64,000 nt of DNA from Alphaproteobacteria bacterium (GTDB lineage: Bacteria; Pseudomonadota; Alphaproteobacteria; Rhodospirillales; Casp-alpha2), in the NCBI GenBank assembly GCA_024279135.1, contig JAJRRU010000003.1, positions 1 through 64,000 on the forward strand, in the 5' to 3' direction. How positions within the stretch are numbered: the first letter of the stretch is position 1; each line of letters begins with the position of its first letter. A program made the position numbers and the translations under genes. Positions 44,136 to 52,913 of this stretch are shown here, piece by piece. The notes below the pieces were generated by a model, which saw only the letters and a program-made list of their open reading frames with translations, did not search any database and was not told the DNA's origin.

Positions 44136-44582
44136 TCAAGCCCCGTAACGGTCGCCGAATATAAAGGCTTCGGTTTCCTTGATATCTTCCTCAAGGGCTT
44201 CCTTAACCGTGGAATAAAGATCCCGTATAGAAACCACGGCCAGACATTTGCCATCGACGGCTACGGGCAGATGGCGATAGCGACGGGAATTCATCAATTC
44301 CAGGGCATCGCCCGCACTGTCATCGGGTGTCAGGGTATCGGGGTTTGCCGTCATGATGTCGGCAGCCAGGACCGTATTGCTGTCTAGTCCCAGGGCCGTA
44401 ACTTTTCTGGCCAGATCGCGTTCAGTCAGAATTCCGCTGATCTTGGCCTGATCATCGACAACGATAATCGCCGCGATGTTTTTTTCGGCCATTGCCTTGG
44501 CCGCATCGTGTGCCGTGGCATCCTTTGTAATCGTGCTTACGTCAGTTTCACTAACAACATTGGGGATAATTTTTCTGTACAT
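44136..44582 (-). CDS. Two-CBS-domain protein
   Basis: 148 aa consisting almost entirely of a CBS pair: residues 8-62 (AAKAMAEKNIAAIIVVDDQ, GILTERDL) and 75-130 (ALELMNSRRYRHLPVAVDG, AVVSIRDL). CBS pairs bind adenosine nucleotides and gate partner proteins. This stand-alone type is common in alphaproteobacteria and often called a signal-transduction protein. No direct target is encoded beside it. The neighbouring CorC-like protein has its own CBS pair. Confidence 0.9.
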   Translation of the reverse strand: MYRKIIPNVVSETDVSTITKDATAHDAAKAMAEKNIAAIIVVDDQAKISGILTERDLARKVTALGLDSNTVLAADIMTANPDTLTPDDSAGDALELMNSRRYRHLPVAVDGKCLAVVSIRDLYSTVKEALEEDIKETEAFIFGDRYGA

Positions 44583-44735
44583 GGCTGGGTGCCTCTACAT
44601 TTGATTCGTTTGAACGTGAAAACGTATATCCCAATATAGCAAAATCACCCCATTTTTATAGCTATTTCTTGATTAAGGATGTTGCAATGTCATGCAGCCT
44701 GCAATTTCAAATGCTTAGGGTTTTGTTGCAAGTAA

Positions 44736-46010
44736 TTATGATGTTACCGGGCTCCTCTGCGCAGGCGTGATTCGAATGGATTTGATCTGGTTGCGTTGAC
44801 GACGCAGAATTTCGAATCGAAATCCGAAGAATATGTAGGTTTGTCCGGCTTCCGGAATACGGCGTGATTCGTGCAGGATTAACCCGGCAATGGTTGCGGC
44901 TTCTTCATCCGGCAGGCTCCATTCACATTCACGGTTTAAATCACGAATGGTTACCGTTCCATCAACCGTATAACTGCCATTGGCCTCGCGGTGTATTCCT
45001 GGCGTGGTGATGTCATGTTCATCGGCAATGTCGCCGACGATTTCTTCCAGGATGTCTTCCAGGGTTATGATGCCCATCAAGACTCCGTATTCATCAACCA
45101 CCAGGGCAAAATGTTCATGGCGTTCTCGGAAAGTGTCCAGTTGGTCGTCCAGGTTGGTCGTTTCGGGTACAAACCATGGTTTAGCGGCTATTTTTATGAA
45201 GTCTTCGGCTGTTTGAGTGCGCTCAGGGTTGCCATAGAGGGCGCGCAACAAAGCCTTGGCATGTAATACACCGACGATGTTATCTGCATTATACTGCCAG
45301 AGCGGAATCCTGGTATAAGGACTGTCCAGGATGAGTTTGATGATTTCTTCACGAGGCATATCCACATCGATGGATTCCACATTCTTGCGATGGACCATCA
45401 CTTCGCCAACCTGGATATCGGCCAGATCCAACACGCTGCGCATCATATCACGCTCTGTTTTAACGTTGCCGGCACCGCGTTCGTGCAGCTCAATGGCGCC
45501 TCGAATTTCCTCATCACCACGGCCCAGGGCGCTGGAAGAATCATATTTAGCCCCCGATAATTTCAGGATCAGGTTAATCAGGACGCTGATCAACCAGATG
45601 ACCGGCGTTGTACAATAAACCAGAAACCGGATGATCGGGGCGATAAACAAGGCCACCCTGTCCGCATTCTGGAAGGCATAGGTTTTGGGCAGGATTTCGG
45701 CAAATATGAGAATCAACAGGGTCAGCGAGATTGTCGCATAGACCACACCGGCCTCACCATAGAGCGAGATCATCAGGCTGGTGGTCAGGGCCGAGGCCAG
45801 AATGTTAACCAGATTGTTGCCAAGCAGAATTGAGCTGATCAGGCGCTCCTTTCTCATGAGCAGACGGTTGACCAGGGCGGCTTTTTTACTACCATTTTGC
45901 TCAAGCTGATGCATAACAGGACGCGAAGCCGCCGTCAGTGCTGTTTCCGAGCCTGAAAAAAAGGCCGAAAGAACAAGAAGTACAAATACAGCTATAAGTA
46001 TAAAGATCAT
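44736..46010 (-). CDS. HlyC/CorC (CNNM)-family membrane protein with CBS domains
   Basis: 424 aa. Residues 1-180 form a CNNM/DUF21 transmembrane domain (AFFSGSETALTAASRP near the start, ILIFAEILPKTYAF). Residues 195-330 are a CBS pair, and the C-terminal part is a CorC/HlyC transporter-associated domain (YTVDGTVTIRDLN). Proteins of this type take part in magnesium or other divalent cation export and resistance. It lies 72 bp after aroB on the same strand. The start has AGGACC upstream. Confidence 0.92.
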   Translation of the reverse strand: MIFILIAVFVLLVLSAFFSGSETALTAASRPVMHQLEQNGSKKAALVNRLLMRKERLISSILLGNNLVNILASALTTSLMISLYGEAGVVYATISLTLLILIFAEILPKTYAFQNADRVALFIAPIIRFLVYCTTPVIWLISVLINLILKLSGAKYDSSSALGRGDEEIRGAIELHERGAGNVKTERDMMRSVLDLADIQVGEVMVHRKNVESIDVDMPREEIIKLILDSPYTRIPLWQYNADNIVGVLHAKALLRALYGNPERTQTAEDFIKIAAKPWFVPETTNLDDQLDTFRERHEHFALVVDEYGVLMGIITLEDILEEIVGDIADEHDITTPGIHREANGSYTVDGTVTIRDLNRECEWSLPDEEAATIAGLILHESRRIPEAGQTYIFFGFRFEILRRQRNQIKSIRITPAQRSPVTS

Positions 46011-46082
46011 AACGGGGTCCTGTTGTGTCCCATGTTGGTGGCCAGTGGTGTCATTCTGTTATCAGGATGTAATATGCCAGAT

Positions 46083-47213
46083 TTATCCAGCCAGGCCAGC
46101 TTCGAGAATATCAAGGATAACACTTTCCGGTATATCATTGGTTATAAACGCATCGCCGATGTCATGTGCCAGGATAAATACCAGTTTGGCGTCACTGACT
46201 TTTTTATCCAGTCGCATGTGATCGAGCAATGTATCAGGGTGCCAGTCCGATTGGGCAACCTCGCTGAGCTTGTGGTTGATGCCGGTGGCGCTGAAGTGTT
46301 TGCGCAGGCGTTCTGCCCGTCCCGGTGGGCATGAACCCGTGCGTTCAGAGGTCGCCAGAGCCATGATCGATCCCATGGCAACGGCTTCACCGTGCAGCAG
46401 TTTGCTGCTGTAGCCGGTCTCGGCTTCAAAGGCATGGGCGAAGGTGTGGCCAAAATTTAACAAGGCCCGCAAGCCGTTCTCCTGTTCATCCACTGCGACC
46501 AGGTGGGCCTTGGCCTGACAACTCTTGACCACCGCATGTTGCACGGCGTCCTGATCGCCTGCCAAGACGCGGTGCCCGTTGTTTTCCAGCCATTCAAAAA
46601 AAGCAGCATCGCCAATCAAGCCATATTTAACCAGTTCGCCGTAGCCCGATTTAAGTTCACGTTCCGGCAGGGTTTGCAGGGTGTCGGTATCGGCAAGAAC
46701 CAATTTGGGTTGGTGAAAGGCCCCGACCAGATTTTTCCCCTGTGGGGTGTTAATCGCCGTTTTGCCACCAACCGAACTGTCGACCTGGGCCAGTAAAGTG
46801 GTTGGGATCTGGATGAAATCAATGCCGCGCAAGGTGATGGCAGCAGCCATGCCGGTCAGATCGCCGATTACCCCGCCGCCCAGGGCAATAATCACCGTGT
46901 CGCGTTCAATACGGGCACTGAGCAGGTCACAGACAAGCTCATTCAGGTGGGCAAAACTCTTGGTTTTTTCGCCTGGTTCCAGGACTATGGCCTGACATGA
47001 TATACCAGATGCCTCCAGCGAGGCTTGCAATGGGGCGAGCCAGTGTTTGGCAATATTGCTGTCGGTGACAATGATCGTGCGCGGCTGTTTCAGCAACGGC
47101 GCAATATAGTCACCCGCGGTTTTGATCAAACCTGAACCGACGTGGATGGAATAGCTCCGATTTGCTAGTTCGACCCGGACCGATTGGACGGATGATGGGG
47201 GCATGGTCGTCAT
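46083..47213 (-). CDS. aroB: 3-dehydroquinate synthase
   Basis: 376 aa, second enzyme of the shikimate pathway; NAD- and metal-dependent. The NAD-binding motif is ALGGGVIGDLTGMAAA near residue 110, followed by the QIPTTLLAQVDSSVGGKTAIN segment and the metal-binding NFGHTFAHAFE region near residue 260. Length is normal. It overlaps aroK by 4 bp (ATGA) and is translated together with it. A second ATG at codon 4 (47204) is a possible start. Confidence 0.97.
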   Translation of the reverse strand: MTTMPPSSVQSVRVELANRSYSIHVGSGLIKTAGDYIAPLLKQPRTIIVTDSNIAKHWLAPLQASLEASGISCQAIVLEPGEKTKSFAHLNELVCDLLSARIERDTVIIALGGGVIGDLTGMAAAITLRGIDFIQIPTTLLAQVDSSVGGKTAINTPQGKNLVGAFHQPKLVLADTDTLQTLPERELKSGYGELVKYGLIGDAAFFEWLENNGHRVLAGDQDAVQHAVVKSCQAKAHLVAVDEQENGLRALLNFGHTFAHAFEAETGYSSKLLHGEAVAMGSIMALATSERTGSCPPGRAERLRKHFSATGINHKLSEVAQSDWHPDTLLDHMRLDKKVSDAKLVFILAHDIGDAFITNDIPESVILDILEAGLAG

Positions 47214-47806
47214 CTGGTTGTACTTTCTGGACTTCCGGCGTGTGGAAAATAATTATTTAAAGCCGAGACGACTTTATGACACGTTACTTCGACTCTTTCA
47301 TTCCCGGTTTCAATCGTTAAATCGGCTGTTCCATAGACCGGATAACGCAGTTCTATTAATTTACTGAGGATTTCTTTCGGGTTTCCGTTTTTCAAAATTG
47401 GTCTTTTCCCCCGGCGCGAAGTGCGGTTGGTCAGGACATCCAGACTGGCTTTGAGCCATACTGAAACGGCAAGCTCGGTGATGGATTGCCGGGTGTCTGC
47501 GTTCATGAAGGCACCGCCACCGGTGGCCAGTACCTGTGGTCCATTGCCCAACAGGCGACGAATGACCAAAACTTCTCCGGTGCGAAATTCGTCTTCGCCA
47601 TAACGCTCAAATAAATATTCGATGCTGCATCCGGCGGCCAATTCAATTTCATGGTCCGTATCGACGAAGGGCAGCCCCAGTATTTTGGACAGGCTTCGCC
47701 CGACGCATGTCTTGCCTGCGCCCATCAAACCTACCAGAACGATAGAACGGTTTGATAATTCTGTTATCAGGGTCTCGTAGTCTTCCACTTTTGCCTTTCC
47801 AGACAT
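47210..47806 (-). CDS. aroK: Shikimate kinase
   Basis: About 198 aa. P-loop GLMGAGKTCVGR near residue 28, then the shikimate-binding DTDHEIE, FRTGE and GGGAFM motifs and the lid arginines around RTSRRGKRP. It phosphorylates shikimate and is coupled to aroB by a 4-bp overlap. The start is uncertain: ATG 47806 or TTG 47842, neither with a strong ribosome site; the extra residues lie before the conserved fold. Confidence 0.95.
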   Translation of the reverse strand: MSGKAKVEDYETLITELSNRSIVLVGLMGAGKTCVGRSLSKILGLPFVDTDHEIELAAGCSIEYLFERYGEDEFRTGEVLVIRRLLGNGPQVLATGGGAFMNADTRQSITELAVSVWLKASLDVLTNRTSRRGKRPILKNGNPKEILSKLIELRYPVYGTADLTIETGNERVEVTCHKVVSALNNYFPHAGSPESTTR

Positions 47807-48050
47807 GATAGGGGGTGGGCGATTCTGTAAATAATTCGTCAAATTGGCTTTGTCATCTTGCTATACAGAAAAAAATGGTCATAAAAAAGACACACTGTAA
47901 CCCTAAACAACACAATTCGTCCTGTAAATTCAATGACAAATAATCTTTTTGGTGTGGTTTGTCTCTCGTTTGACAATTGTCTGTTTGCGGTTGATTGGCA
48001 ATGTTGCATATTGGGGCATTGATTTATGAATGAGACCGCTGGGGATATTG

Positions 48051-48191
48051 ATGTTCAGGTTTTCGACAGTTTTTCTGGTACTGATGCTTGCAGGCATGGT
48101 TGGTGGGGCAATATTTCTGGCGACATGGGAAATTCCCGCTCCGTCGGCTCCTGTAGAAAAGGTCATTCCGGATGAACAATTCCCTCGCTAG
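48051..48191 (+). CDS. 46-residue single-membrane-segment protein
   Basis: The ORF starts at ATG 48051 with GGGGA 6 nt upstream. It has one hydrophobic helix (VFLVLMLAGMVGGAIFLATW) followed by a proline-rich acidic end (EIPAPSAPVEKVIPDEQFPR in one stretch of 20 residues). Its last 20 bp overlap the next gene start, so translation is probably coupled. The C-terminal motif looks like a conserved alphaproteobacterial small protein by memory, unnamed. It is inner-membrane anchored with the tail on one side. Function unknown. Confidence 0.65.
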   Translation: MFRFSTVFLVLMLAGMVGGAIFLATWEIPAPSAPVEKVIPDEQFPR

Positions 48192-50271
48192 AATATGGTT
48201 TATACCGCTGGTTTTGTCGGGGGTATTGGGTGGTTTGCATAATATGGCCCTGGCCCAGCAGGATTCTGCACCGGTAACCCTGGAACCTCAGGAGCTCAAA
48301 CCCCTTGAGGCCATACCCGATGAAATCTCCGGACAGGGCACACCCGGCAAGGTATCGGTTACACCCAATAATGCAGGTGGCTGGACCATTACGGCCGACC
48401 CCGGCGAAACCATTGGTGATGGCGAACAATCTATCGAAGTCAATGTGTTGAGCACGGTTACCTCTGATACTGCCGGGTTGTTAATAGAACGCGATGGCGG
48501 ATTACCGTTTAAAATGTGGCGTGGCTCCAGTCGGGCGACAATCGATGCCTTGCTCGACCAAATGCCGGTGAGCACACGGTCCCCTGCTATGCGGTCGTTG
48601 ATGTATCGATTGTTAGTTTCGCAATCCGAACCACCCGAGGCCCGTCGTGCCAGCCCACCTGTTGTAGAAGGCACATTCATAGCCCGCCGGCTTGAGTTGT
48701 TGGCCGCCATGGGTGATTCCAATGCCGTGGCTGAATTGCTGAATGTTACACCGGGGCGAACGTCCAATGAACGTTTGTTACGGATCGAGAGCGAAGCCGA
48801 TTTGTTGCGCGGTGAATTTGTTAATGCCTGTATTCTGAGCAATGAATTCATGAAAGAGAATCCGGATATTTTCTGGCAGAATTTGTTCCTTTTCTGCCAG
48901 ATATTATCCCAGTCCTATAATCAGGCAGAACTGGGCATGTCGTTAATGCGTGAAATAGGGATCGCCGATGACCTGCTTTTCCTGATCTTTGAATCCATGA
49001 TCAGCGGCGAGACCCCTGTTATTGATGCGGTAGAGCAACCCACACCGCTGTACATTGCCGCGCTGGGTGCAAGCAAGGCTTTGTTAAGCGGCGACATACT
49101 AAAAAATCCTGTACCCTCGATACTGCCTGCCATTGTGACCAACTCCGATGTTGCCATGGCAATCCGTTTGCAAAGTGCTGAACAGGCCGTTGCGACTAAT
49201 ATCATGGATGTTTCCATGCTCAGGGATTTATATCAGGCCGTAGAATTTACCGACGAAGATTTAAACAGTCCCCTCAGTACCGCCGAAGTCAGCAATGGTC
49301 CACGTGCGCGGGCCTTGCTCTATCAGGTCGGGCTCAAGCAAGCTATCGATGGTGCCAGAGCCGAAGCTGCCTCCATGGCTCTTAACCGAGCCAGACTGGA
49401 CGGGTTGTATGCCCCGGTATCAGAGGCTTTCATGCCGGTTATCGAGGGCATTGAGCCGCGCTCAGACCTGCTCTGGTTTGCCGGTGATGCCGTTCGCGCC
49501 TTCGCACTGGCTGGTGAGCGCGATGCCGCGCTGGCGTGGTTGGGGTTGTTACGCGCCAACGCTTTTTTATCCACGGACTCGGCTGAAACCCTGGTCAAAC
49601 TGGTACCGATCATCTGGCTGGCCGGGCTGGGTGATAATAACGAAGACGTAACCCAGCGGTATGATACGCTCGAAAACTGGATGAAGACCGATGGTGTTGC
49701 CCGATCCACAGTCGATGCCCCCGGCGATAGCGAAGAAATTGCCGGTATATCAGACTTGATGAGTGATATCGCCGAGATTACCAATATGGAGGTACGCGCC
49801 GAGATCACGGCCATTGAAGGTGGTCTGGACCCCACCTTGGATACCACCGGGGATATCACCGAAACCGCAGAACTTCAGTCAACTGATGATACCGGCCTGG
49901 GCAATATTACTGGCCTCAGCCAGGTCAACAAGGCCCTGAACAAACGCGAGCGTGTGGTCTTGTTATTTACCTTGCTGGAAAATCTGGGCTTGACGGTTGA
50001 CGGGGCATTGTGGGAATCCCTCGGTATGGCGGAGCAACCCGTATTGGGCATGTTGCCGGACGCCGTTATCTGGCAACGGCTTGAAGCGACCGGGCGAACC
50101 GGAAAGATCGGTGAGACGGCCCTGCTGGCACTGGTGATGATGGGAAATGGTGGCCCCTCGGCAGCCGGTCCCCTTGTCATGGGCCACGTGGTCCGCGTTC
50201 TGACATTAAACGGCTTTGAGACCGATGCCCGGGCATTGAGTGTGGAAGCCGTGTTGGCTGCGGGGCTGTGA
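48172..50271 (+). CDS. Large uncharacterised exported protein
   Basis: 699 aa. An N-terminal signal peptide ends near residue 29 (WFIPLVLSGVLGGLHNMALAQ). The rest is long, helical and acidic, with many Ala/Leu pairs, and resembles a repeat or solenoid scaffold. No enzymatic motif is recognised. It lies between a coupled small membrane protein and xerD, with a 4-bp overlap (GTGA) with the latter. The gene order is conserved in related alphaproteobacteria as far as I recall. Probably periplasmic; function unknown. Confidence 0.75.
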   Translation: MNNSLARIWFIPLVLSGVLGGLHNMALAQQDSAPVTLEPQELKPLEAIPDEISGQGTPGKVSVTPNNAGGWTITADPGETIGDGEQSIEVNVLSTVTSDTAGLLIERDGGLPFKMWRGSSRATIDALLDQMPVSTRSPAMRSLMYRLLVSQSEPPEARRASPPVVEGTFIARRLELLAAMGDSNAVAELLNVTPGRTSNERLLRIESEADLLRGEFVNACILSNEFMKENPDIFWQNLFLFCQILSQSYNQAELGMSLMREIGIADDLLFLIFESMISGETPVIDAVEQPTPLYIAALGASKALLSGDILKNPVPSILPAIVTNSDVAMAIRLQSAEQAVATNIMDVSMLRDLYQAVEFTDEDLNSPLSTAEVSNGPRARALLYQVGLKQAIDGARAEAASMALNRARLDGLYAPVSEAFMPVIEGIEPRSDLLWFAGDAVRAFALAGERDAALAWLGLLRANAFLSTDSAETLVKLVPIIWLAGLGDNNEDVTQRYDTLENWMKTDGVARSTVDAPGDSEEIAGISDLMSDIAEITNMEVRAEITAIEGGLDPTLDTTGDITETAELQSTDDTGLGNITGLSQVNKALNKRERVVLLFTLLENLGLTVDGALWESLGMAEQPVLGMLPDAVIWQRLEATGRTGKIGETALLALVMMGNGGPSAAGPLVMGHVVRVLTLNGFETDARALSVEAVLAAGL

Positions 50272-51254
50272 AGCGAGCCCAAACCGTACCGGCGGGACGC
50301 CGTGTGTCATCATCCGCTCAACAGAAAAAAATACAGCGCTGGGTCGAATCCTTTTTGGAAATGGGCCGTGTGGAGCGCGGCTCTTCGGAGAATACCATAC
50401 TTTCCTATCGGCGCGATCTGATGGGTTTCGCGGTGTTTTGCCAGGCCCGCCGTCAGCGCCCGGAAGATGCCAGCACGGCGCTGGTGCGTAAGTATATGGC
50501 AAACCTGTCGGCCCGGGGTATGGCCAACGCAACGGCGGCCCGCCAACTTTCGGCTCTCCGGCAGTTTTTTATTTTTCTCTTCGATGAAGGCTACCGAAAG
50601 GATAATCCGGTCAGCGTTATCGACAGCCCGAAGGCCACCAAGCCCTTGCCCAAGTATCTCAGCGAACTCGACGTTGAGAAATTGCTCGAAACGGCTCAGC
50701 AATTTGACGGGGTCGAAGGCATTCGTCTGGTGGCATTCCTGGAAATTCTCTATGCCACGGGCTTGCGGGTATCGGAACTGGTCGGTCTGCCCCTGTCGGG
50801 AATTGCCGGGGATGGCCGGGTGCTCATTGTGCGCGGCAAAGGCGGTAAGGAGCGCATGGTTCCCTTGAGCGAACCGGCCATGGAAGCCCTGGCGGCCTAC
50901 CGTTTGGTGCGCGATCATTTCCTGCCCTTGAAAAAACAGCACCGCGCCAGCGGTTTTCTGTTCCCATCGCGCAGCAGGCAGGGCTTTCTGACCCGTTCGC
51001 GGTTTGCCCAGTTGTTGAAACAGGTTGCCGTGCTGGCCGGGATCGATCAGGCCCGCGTATCACCCCATGTGCTGCGTCATTCCTTTGCCAGCCACATGCT
51101 GGCCCACGGCGCAGATTTGCGCTCCTTACAACAAATGCTGGGACACTCGGACATCTCCACCACCCAGATTTATACCCATGTTCTCGATGAACGCCTGAAG
51201 GCTTTGGTGGCCCAGCATCCATTGGCAGAAGTGGCTAAAGAGGCCGAAGACTGA
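50268..51254 (+). CDS. xerD: Tyrosine recombinase XerD
   Basis: 328 aa. The catalytic set is complete: first Arg in ATGLRVSELVGLP near residue 165, Lys in GKGGKERMVPL, HVLRHSFASHML, and His/Tyr in LGHSDISTTQIYTHV near residue 300. The N-terminal SAM-like core-binding domain runs through residue 115. With XerC it resolves chromosome dimers at dif. The GTG start overlaps the upstream gene. XerD is preferred over XerC from neighbourhood (near accA). No dif site was recognised here. Confidence 0.9.
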   Translation: MKRAQTVPAGRRVSSSAQQKKIQRWVESFLEMGRVERGSSENTILSYRRDLMGFAVFCQARRQRPEDASTALVRKYMANLSARGMANATAARQLSALRQFFIFLFDEGYRKDNPVSVIDSPKATKPLPKYLSELDVEKLLETAQQFDGVEGIRLVAFLEILYATGLRVSELVGLPLSGIAGDGRVLIVRGKGGKERMVPLSEPAMEALAAYRLVRDHFLPLKKQHRASGFLFPSRSRQGFLTRSRFAQLLKQVAVLAGIDQARVSPHVLRHSFASHMLAHGADLRSLQQMLGHSDISTTQIYTHVLDERLKALVAQHPLAEVAKEAED

Positions 51255-51344
51255 TTTTTGGGGCGGAGCTTCAACAAACATTACCAAAGCTCATGATCCG
51301 GTGAAAATATGTGGATTGTACAAATCTACAGAATAAGGAACTCT

Positions 51345-51379
51345 TATAATAAGTATAATGTATAATCGTCAGTTATACT
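51345..51379 (+). promoter_or_regulatory. AT-rich promoter region of the KamA-family gene with inverted repeat
   Basis: Three TATAAT hexamers occur within 22 bp (51345, 51354, 51361). AGTATAA (51352-51358) and TTATACT (51373-51379) form a 7-bp inverted repeat across them. No good -35 box is visible at 16-18 bp. It may be a regulated promoter with a dyad operator. Confidence 0.4.
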
Positions 51380-51408
51380 GTGAATTTGTCCTATTATAAG
51401 GTGTTATC

Positions 51409-52827
51409 ATGAATATTCAGACCCCCCTTAAAAAGGTTGCTTATGTCCCGTCGGATCGGGAGAAAACCTTCCTTGATAGTGTGGAAAGTGCCAAGTATGA
51501 CCGCCAGATCATTACCGGTCTGCAAAAGTTCGCCACCGGCAAGGTGCCCGAAGATATGCAGGGGTTTTATTCAGCGCAGGAACTTCAGGCCCTCGATGCC
51601 CTGAAAGGCACGGACCAGGACGTGGAAGCGCGAATGCCGGTCAAGATCACCCGGCACTATTTTGATCTGGCAAAAAACAGCAAACCGATCCAGGTTCTGG
51701 TCAAGGCCAGTCCTTCTGAAACCTTCGATATGGATGGTTCGGCTGACCCCGGCAAGCAAATGGACTACAGCCCGGTGGAAGGGCTTATCCATAAATATGA
51801 ACTGGGTCTGATTTATGTGGTCGGTACCTGTTCGGCCCATTGCCGGTTTTGTTACCGCGAAGAACTGATCGCCCGCAAGGAAGTTGAACGCCCCGATGGC
51901 ACGGTCGCCGCAAAAGGCATGGCCCAGATCGCTGATATTGTCGATTATGTGAAAGAGCATAACCGTATCGTTGCTGAAAACGGCGGTCGTCATCCACAGA
52001 CGGGTCGCGAAAGACTGCGCGAGATTCTGATGTCCGGTGGTGATCCTATGGTACTGGCCAACAAAAATATTGCCGCCTGGTTTGCGGCTCTCTCAGAGGT
52101 CGGCATCGAGTCTATCCGGTTGGGCACCAAGGAACTGGCTTTTTATCCTGACCGGTTCGATGCAACTTTTTTCGACATGCTCGATAAGTTCCATGTGACC
52201 TATCCGCAGACCAAACTGCGTTTTATGGTTCATTTCAATCACCCGGACGAATTCCTCCGCAAAGACGAAGCCGGTCGTTTCATGGACGAACCGGGCGGCG
52301 GCCTGCAATGGGTCGAAAGCACAAAACGGGCAATTGCCCAGTTTGGTCAGCGCCAATGGCTGACGGTCGATAACCAGGCCCCCATCATCAAGGGCATCAA
52401 TAATGACCCGGACGCCCTGCGTATCATGCAGCGCGAACTGAAGCGCAATAAAGTGGAAAATCACTATTTCTTCTGCGGTCGTGACATCATCGGTCACAAG
52501 GCTTTCAATGTGCCCATCGAGGAAGCCTGGCGCATCTTGAACGAAAGCCAGAAAGGCCTGTCGGGTGTTGAAACCCATGCCCGGTTGTCTATTACCCATT
52601 ACAAGGGTAAAACCGAAGTTGCAGCGGTGAGCAATGAACCGGCACCGGGTATTCCGGGCGGCGAAAACGGTGTGGTTGTTCTCAAGTTGTTGCGCGGGGC
52701 GGCCGATGCGCCGGACCGGGGTAAAATTACCATACTCGGTCGTAACCCTGAGGCGATCTGGTTCAGCGACTATAACGACCGGGTAATCTATGATGAGGCT
52801 GGATTATTTGACGGTGTAAAACCGTAA
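51409..52827 (+). CDS. KamA-family radical SAM protein (aminomutase-like, altered substrate site)
   Basis: 472 aa. The radical SAM cluster motif is Cys141-X3-Cys145-X2-Cys148. The barrel and the C-terminal PLP segment follow lysine 2,3-aminomutase: Lys401 in HYKGKTEV aligns with the PLP lysine of the PGGGGK motif. The two Asp residues that bind the side-chain amine in lysine 2,3-aminomutase appear replaced (about Gly357 and Ser394), so the substrate is probably not lysine. It is too long for EpmB. No beta-lysine pathway genes are adjacent; an MFS carrier follows. Reaction: a 1,2-amino migration on an unknown amino acid (inferred). Confidence 0.82.
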   Translation: MNIQTPLKKVAYVPSDREKTFLDSVESAKYDRQIITGLQKFATGKVPEDMQGFYSAQELQALDALKGTDQDVEARMPVKITRHYFDLAKNSKPIQVLVKASPSETFDMDGSADPGKQMDYSPVEGLIHKYELGLIYVVGTCSAHCRFCYREELIARKEVERPDGTVAAKGMAQIADIVDYVKEHNRIVAENGGRHPQTGRERLREILMSGGDPMVLANKNIAAWFAALSEVGIESIRLGTKELAFYPDRFDATFFDMLDKFHVTYPQTKLRFMVHFNHPDEFLRKDEAGRFMDEPGGGLQWVESTKRAIAQFGQRQWLTVDNQAPIIKGINNDPDALRIMQRELKRNKVENHYFFCGRDIIGHKAFNVPIEEAWRILNESQKGLSGVETHARLSITHYKGKTEVAAVSNEPAPGIPGGENGVVVLKLLRGAADAPDRGKITILGRNPEAIWFSDYNDRVIYDEAGLFDGVKP

Positions 52828-52913
52828 ATTCCACAGGCGGGAGCAAAGACGTCGTTAATCAACAGGGCAAGGTTTGTTCACTGGCAATATTAGCGGCGTG
52901 TGAAGTTGCCGCC

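Noticed and set aside
50268-51254. Integrase of a mobile element
   Set aside because: XerD features, core gene neighbours and lack of attachment repeats or cargo make a housekeeping recombinase far more likely.
51409-52827. EpmB (EF-P lysine aminomutase) identity for the KamA-like gene
   Set aside because: The protein is about 130 residues longer than EpmB and no efp or epmA is adjacent.
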